Shown in pieces: positions 59,169 through 64,000 of a stretch of 64,000 nt of DNA. Source of the DNA: an uncultured Nitrosomonadales bacterium (GTDB lineage: Bacteria > Pseudomonadota > Gammaproteobacteria > Burkholderiales > Gallionellaceae). The notes beneath the pieces were generated by a model. The model ran no database searches. It was not told where the DNA came from and worked only from the letters and a program-made list of their open reading frames with translations. The position numbers and the translations under genes are program-made. The number at the start of each line of letters is the position of its first letter. The first letter of the stretch is position 1. The DNA lies in NCBI GenBank assembly GCA_903915035.1, contig CAIWRI010000102.1:1-64000 (forward strand), written 5' to 3'.

Positions 59169-60320
59169 TCAGTTCCCCGTCATTTTGGTCATCTGATGAC
59201 CATGGTCATAGACTTGCAAATAGGCACGTACCATGGCGTCCATGCTGAAGTGCTTTACTGCGCTTTTTCTTGCGGTTTTACCGTGACGTATGATCAGAGG
59301 ACGATAATCAAGATAGCTTAACATGCAGCGCACCATGGCTTCCGGGTCCGCTGGCGGTACCAGCATGCCGGTTTTATCGCTCATGACCAGCTCCTCATTA
59401 CCACCTACTTGCGTGGCAATCACAGGCAGTCCGCTTGCCATGGCTTCCAGTATGGTATTTGAGATGCCTTCAGATAGAGACGGCAGGACAAAAATATCCA
59501 TCTGGCGCATGATCCCGGCTATGTCGTCGCGAGCACCCGGTAGCCAGGCGATATCAGCGCATTGGGCAGCTTCCAGCAGTGCTGCGGCCTGATTTTTGAG
59601 TGAGCCATCTCCTATGAGGATGAGGCGCACCGTTTTACGCAGCTCCGGTCTGATTTCAAGCAGGCGGATAAAAGCGCGCACCAGGTTGGTTTGATCTTTG
59701 ACGGGTTGCATTCTTCCTACCGTGCCGAAAACGATTAAACCTGATTTTGAGAAAGGCAGGGCGTTGTTTTTTTCAGCGGAAGGGTGAAATTTTTCTGTAT
59801 CAACGCCGTTGTAAATTTGTGTGAGCTTGTTTTTTGGAACGCCGACCTTTAAATGCATATAAGATTCAAGATCGCGTGACAGGGCAATGGCGTGGTTGAC
59901 AACGGGCATGAGTGAGCGTCGCAACAGACGATGCTTGCGGTTATTACCGTCGATATCATCAAACTCCCTGCCGTGTTCGCTGTGTATGCGTACCCTGACA
60001 CCTGCCAAAATAGCAGGAATAACCGCTTCCAGCGTGGCCAGATTACGCGTATGCACGATATCGGGTTTTAGCACTGTGAATTGTTGCCACAGGCGGTAAT
60101 AGAGATGGAAATCGTTTCCTTCCCGCTTTTTAAGATCGATGATCTCGACATCCTTGCGATAAATTCTGTCCCGAAAATCCGAATAGCCTTTCAGGCACAG
60201 GATGACATGCCGGTAACGATCTTCAGGGATATGGTTAATCAGGTTGACCAGACCGTTTTCCAGTCCGCCGATATCCAGACGGTAAATGACATGAGCGATC
60301 AGCGGGGGGTTATTTGCCAT
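59169..60320 (-). CDS. Sugar transferase, PEP-CTERM/EpsH1 system-associated (stp2-like)
   Basis: LIAHVIYRLDIGGLENGLVNLINHIP, HSEHGREFDDIDGNNRKHRLLRR, VGRMQPVKDQTNLVRAFIRLL. Confidence 0.9.
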   Translation of the reverse strand: MANNPPLIAHVIYRLDIGGLENGLVNLINHIPEDRYRHVILCLKGYSDFRDRIYRKDVEIIDLKKREGNDFHLYYRLWQQFTVLKPDIVHTRNLATLEAVIPAILAGVRVRIHSEHGREFDDIDGNNRKHRLLRRSLMPVVNHAIALSRDLESYMHLKVGVPKNKLTQIYNGVDTEKFHPSAEKNNALPFSKSGLIVFGTVGRMQPVKDQTNLVRAFIRLLEIRPELRKTVRLILIGDGSLKNQAAALLEAAQCADIAWLPGARDDIAGIMRQMDIFVLPSLSEGISNTILEAMASGLPVIATQVGGNEELVMSDKTGMLVPPADPEAMVRCMLSYLDYRPLIIRHGKTARKSAVKHFSMDAMVRAYLQVYDHGHQMTKMTGN

Positions 60321-61869
60321 GATTTTTAGCTACTTTCGCAACCTGACTCAGGGTAAGTTTTATCTGTGGCAGCATCTGTTGCAAAAAATTACGCATCAAA
60401 TTTTCTGCCGCGCTGGCATCGTCCTGGAGCGGGGTTGCAAGAATAATCACTGCAGCATCATCTCGCCCATCTAGCAGCCTGGACTTGGCTTCCAATGCCT
60501 TGGCGATATAAGGACTGATTATCCAATGATTGTCCATCCAGTACCATTGCCAGACCAGGAGTCGCATTTCAGGAGAGTGCAAATGCGCTTCAATCAGTGG
60601 TACCCGCTCATTACCGATGAGTACAGTCTTCTGAGCATCTCCTACATTGCCCCAGAATTTGTCATTGCTTGTCACCAGTTTATTTTCAGAGGAAATAAGT
60701 TCAAATCCACGTGTCTGGCCATGGTAATAGGCTGCATACAGGGAAACAGCCTTGCCTTCTTTGATGTAGTTTTGGGTAAACTGGATCCTGCTGCCGAGAT
60801 AGTGTGGAGTCCAGTTGGATAAGGGATGAGGGTCTGGTTGCCATTGACCACCAGCTGGCGGCGGAATGAAAGACAAATCGGCGGGAGCGTTCAATAATTT
60901 GTCCAAATGCATGGCGTAAAGAGGCGGGGACAGTGTCAGAATAATTACTACAGACAGCGGAAAAATAAAACTGCAGGTAGTTATTGGCTGTAGTATTGGC
61001 CTGCTTATTTTATGCGCGACGGGAAGACTGTATTTATTTTCGCGAAACATGGACCCGATCCAGAACAAAAATAGCATCACGATGCCGAAAAATATCCAGC
61101 CGTAAATAAGATGGTCGATGCCAACAGCCAGGCGCATATCACTCAGGTTTCCGATCATCACGATCATATAAGCGCGAAGCCCGTTCGCCAAGACGGGGGT
61201 TATCGCGGAAGCCAAGATAAAGATTAGTCTTCTTGACATATTCCGGTAGCTAAAATATGCATAAAGTACGCCTAGCGTCAGGGACGAGACGAAATAACGC
61301 AGTCCGCTGCAGGCTTCAACTACCGACCAGCTGCCATTTGGCAGGCTAAAAAACGTACCTTCACGATAAATCGGAACCCCGGTAAGTTGCAGTGCTGCGA
61401 CAGTAAAATCCGCAGTGAAGTTCATCATGGCAGGGATCAGAGCTTCACCAAATGGAACGGCAAGAAGCAGGAAAAACAGCGGAAAGGTGATCCGGCGAAA
61501 TACATCGTTACCCAGCAGCATCCAGACGGATGCGATAAGCATGCCGATAACACTGTATTGCTGCACGACCATGGCGCCAGCCTGATGACCCAGTTGCCAG
61601 ATAATTCCACTGAGGAGTAAGGCGATCATTCCCCGGAAAGCGGGTCTGGGATAAACTTCAGCCAAGGATGCACGTTCTCGCCAGACCAGCCAGAGGCTGA
61701 TGGGGAAAATCAGAAATCCGTGAGTATAGGTTTCATTGTTCAACCATGTTTGTATCGTGAAACGGACGATTTCATGATAGCTGGCGAGTATGGTTAGTAC
61801 AGCTACGAACACAACAATTAAGGCTGAGCGCCAGTGGACGGGTACGTTGAAGCTGGCGACAGTCTTCAT
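60310..61869 (-). CDS. xrtA: Exosortase A fused to EpsI-type C-terminal domain
   Basis: NNETYTHGFLIFPISLWLVWRER, VEACSGLRYFVSSLTLGVLYAY, VLANGLRAYMIV, IDHLIYGWIFF; C-terminal NWTPHYLG...YAAYYHGQTRGFELISSENKL. Confidence 0.94.
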   Translation of the reverse strand: MKTVASFNVPVHWRSALIVVFVAVLTILASYHEIVRFTIQTWLNNETYTHGFLIFPISLWLVWRERASLAEVYPRPAFRGMIALLLSGIIWQLGHQAGAMVVQQYSVIGMLIASVWMLLGNDVFRRITFPLFFLLLAVPFGEALIPAMMNFTADFTVAALQLTGVPIYREGTFFSLPNGSWSVVEACSGLRYFVSSLTLGVLYAYFSYRNMSRRLIFILASAITPVLANGLRAYMIVMIGNLSDMRLAVGIDHLIYGWIFFGIVMLFLFWIGSMFRENKYSLPVAHKISRPILQPITTCSFIFPLSVVIILTLSPPLYAMHLDKLLNAPADLSFIPPPAGGQWQPDPHPLSNWTPHYLGSRIQFTQNYIKEGKAVSLYAAYYHGQTRGFELISSENKLVTSNDKFWGNVGDAQKTVLIGNERVPLIEAHLHSPEMRLLVWQWYWMDNHWIISPYIAKALEAKSRLLDGRDDAAVIILATPLQDDASAAENLMRNFLQQMLPQIKLTLSQVAKVAKNHGK

Positions 61870-63086
61870 GTTGCTTCCTCTTGATGTCTTTGCGGCTTAA
61901 CTTCCAAAAAGTCATCAATTTTTGCAAGATTTCGCGTCCAGTCATATTGATCCAGTATTACGTCGCGTCCAGTCTTATTCCGGGTAAATTTTGATTCAAG
62001 CTGGCTGAGAATCTGTCTTGAGATTTCTTCTGCGCTATGCCCGATGAAACAGCCCGTTTCCCTATCTGCCGTTATGCCTTCCATGGCCTGCGGCGTTGCA
62101 ATGACGGGTTTTTCCATTGACATGGCTTCGAGCACCTTGTTCTGTATGCCTCTTGCAATTCTGAGCGGCGCAACAGCCATGTGCGCGCAGGCAAGATAGG
62201 GGCGTATGTCAGCTACGCGTCCGGTCACATGAATGCCCTGCAGGGATGACAGTTTAATGACAGATTTTACCGGATTAGAGCCTACGATATAGAAACAGGC
62301 ATGCGGTTTTTTTGCCAAAACTTGCGGAAATATATCGCGGGCAAACCACTCCACGGCATCAATATTGGGCCAGTAATCCATGGCGCCGGTGAATACCAGT
62401 ACCGTTTCCTCCTGTCCGTAGGGATTGTCATAAGCTATATCCGGGGAAAAGTATTCCGCATCGACGCCGTTGCAGTAGACATGAATCCGGCTCTTGGTGA
62501 GTGGCGCAAGCTGATTGAAATGAGCCGCTTCTTTGGGAGAGACAAAAAATGAAGCGTCGAAATCACCGGCAATTTTTCGTTCATAATTGAGCAGTAGTCT
62601 GCCTTCTCGGCGGTAAAGTGCATTTAGCGGCCAGCGCTTCGATTGCGCATATTGAGTCCACTTGTCGGAGTCGATATCCACGAAGTCCATGATCCGTTTC
62701 ACGTGAGCGAAATGTTCGACATATTGAGCCATGGCTGAAGAGAAAACGACGATGCTGTCGAAATTGCGATGCGCTACGGCCGAGTTGACCCAGGATTGCA
62801 ATTGTGCATTTCTGTAATAGGGCAGAGTCAGCGCTTCACCTGAGAATAAGCCGGATAAGCTGCGCAATCTGGAGATGCGCGGATTCATCGGTAGCAGGCA
62901 GCATTCCTTGCATAAGGTCTGCAAAAAATTCACGTACTGCCAGTCATCTTCATTGTCGATGAAAGTGCCAAGATAGATATTGTATCGGGTGCGGAGGTGC
63001 TGGAGCAGGTGGAATGACCTGATCTTGTCGCCCTTGTTTGGCGGGTAGGGTATGCGATGTGTGAGATAGAGCAAATTATTGATCAT
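61866..63086 (-). CDS. Sugar transferase, PEP-CTERM/EpsH1 system-associated (stp1-like)
   Basis: LLYLTHRIPYPPNKGDKIRSFHLLQHL, VFTGAMDYWPNIDAVEWFARDIFP. Confidence 0.9.
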   Translation of the reverse strand: MINNLLYLTHRIPYPPNKGDKIRSFHLLQHLRTRYNIYLGTFIDNEDDWQYVNFLQTLCKECCLLPMNPRISRLRSLSGLFSGEALTLPYYRNAQLQSWVNSAVAHRNFDSIVVFSSAMAQYVEHFAHVKRIMDFVDIDSDKWTQYAQSKRWPLNALYRREGRLLLNYERKIAGDFDASFFVSPKEAAHFNQLAPLTKSRIHVYCNGVDAEYFSPDIAYDNPYGQEETVLVFTGAMDYWPNIDAVEWFARDIFPQVLAKKPHACFYIVGSNPVKSVIKLSSLQGIHVTGRVADIRPYLACAHMAVAPLRIARGIQNKVLEAMSMEKPVIATPQAMEGITADRETGCFIGHSAEEISRQILSQLESKFTRNKTGRDVILDQYDWTRNLAKIDDFLEVKPQRHQEEAT

Positions 63087-63091
63087 CGTGT

Positions 63092-64000
63092 TTACCCGAG
63101 ATTTTTAACGATGTGAGGGCCGATAAAATTCGCAACAGGCATGGGAAGCCTGCGCCAAGCCTTGATGAATATCTGGTATTTTGGGTTTAGTGGGCTCTGC
63201 TCAGGTATCTGTTTTGCACGGTGAAGTTGATATTCATAGTGCAAGGGGCTAGGTTCGAATCCCCAATTTTTCTTGAAATCGAATGATCCGGTGCCGCATT
63301 TACTGCGCCCGTAATCGAACACTGTGCAGCCACGTTCGCATGCGCGCCGCATCAGTTCCCAGTACTTGAAGTCATTTGCTGCTAAGCTTCTTGCCTTGAT
63401 CGTATCGCCGGCATAATAGGGAAGCACTTCATTTTTGAAATAAAAAGACAACACACTACTGACGACTTCCCCGTCAAGGGTAACGGAAAGTACCTCGCAA
63501 TCCCTGCCAAAAATCTGTTTGAGCAGGGTGAAATAGCTTTTTGGCAGAGCCGGTGTTCCATGACGAAGCATGTTGTCAGAAAATACCGTATAGAACCTGT
63601 CGATAGTATCGTCCAGAGAACTTGCAAGGCCATGCTTAATACCGCGGCGCACCATGGCTCGCTGTTTGTGCGGAATATTTTTCATGTTCTGTTCTACATT
63701 CTTGTCGATAGGCTTGCGAAAGGTGACGTAAATGTCTTTCGTTGGCCAGTCAGCGTGACGGGCTCGCAGATTTCGATATTCCAGGTAATCAACATTTAAG
63801 TCAGACGCAAGTTTTTGTGCAGCATGATCCAGCAATTCACGCGCGGCTTCCGTCTCGGCAGCAATCCCGCCATATACGCAAAAAGGCAGTGAAGACAGCG
63901 AGTGGCCGAACAAGAAATGCCGGATTTGTGCGAGCGGCAGAATGCCTGCAATTTTTCCGTTCGCCTCAGCCAGAAAAAAATAGGTGCGATGACCGAAAGC
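63092..64000 (-). CDS. FemAB family PEP-CTERM system-associated protein, 5' end outside the window
   Basis: Reading stays open past 63913 to the edge: AFGHRTYFFLAEANGKIAGILPLAQIRHFLFGHSLSSLPFCVYGGIAA; FDYGRSKCGTGSFDFKKNWGFEPSPLHYEY. Confidence 0.9.
   Translation of the reverse strand, partial: AFGHRTYFFLAEANGKIAGILPLAQIRHFLFGHSLSSLPFCVYGGIAAETEAARELLDHAAQKLASDLNVDYLEYRNLRARHADWPTKDIYVTFRKPIDKNVEQNMKNIPHKQRAMVRRGIKHGLASSLDDTIDRFYTVFSDNMLRHGTPALPKSYFTLLKQIFGRDCEVLSVTLDGEVVSSVLSFYFKNEVLPYYAGDTIKARSLAANDFKYWELMRRACERGCTVFDYGRSKCGTGSFDFKKNWGFEPSPLHYEYQLHRAKQIPEQSPLNPKYQIFIKAWRRLPMPVANFIGPHIVKNLG

Noticed and set aside
1-64000. tRNA/rRNA genes, IS elements, prophage, toxin-antitoxin pairs or restriction-modification genes
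   Set aside because: None recognised by eye in gene or intergenic sequence; a tRNAscan/ISfinder run would be decisive.

Overview
This 64 kb window looks like a betaproteobacterial chromosome; the lineage is inferred from gene content only. It runs in blocks. (1) A degenerate 20/21-nt tandem repeat array sits at the left edge. (2) Housekeeping genes follow: sbcDC, folD, ppa, a PPi-type phosphofructokinase, a MASE1/CHASE/PAS/GGDEF diguanylate cyclase and a beta-CASP MBL-fold ribonuclease. (3) A class III polyhydroxyalkanoate locus holds phasin-like genes, phaE, phaC with an AKPVEA-repeat tail, two phaB-like reductases and phaA. (4) From about 21.5 kb to the right edge there is a large exosortase A / PEP-CTERM exopolysaccharide locus: degenerate-GATase Asn-synthase homolog, PLP decarboxylase, deacetylase, PrsT-like TPR lipoprotein, a PEP-CTERM substrate, flippase, many glycosyltransferases, O-ligase, amidotransferase, XrtA-EpsI fusion and FemAB. 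Nested in it is an unusual module: a nitroreductase-like protein, a ThiF/E1-like protein and two tandem FeeM-like N-acyltransferases around the PEP-CTERM gene. Main items for follow-up are that module, the two dyad-containing 20-nt repeat arrays, the lysine/alanine/proline-tailed PHA synthase, two candidate sigma-54 promoters, a small RHH ORF upstream of the PHA genes, and a dinucleotide-insertion frameshift in an acyltransferase. All family names come from reading motifs by eye; no database search was run.
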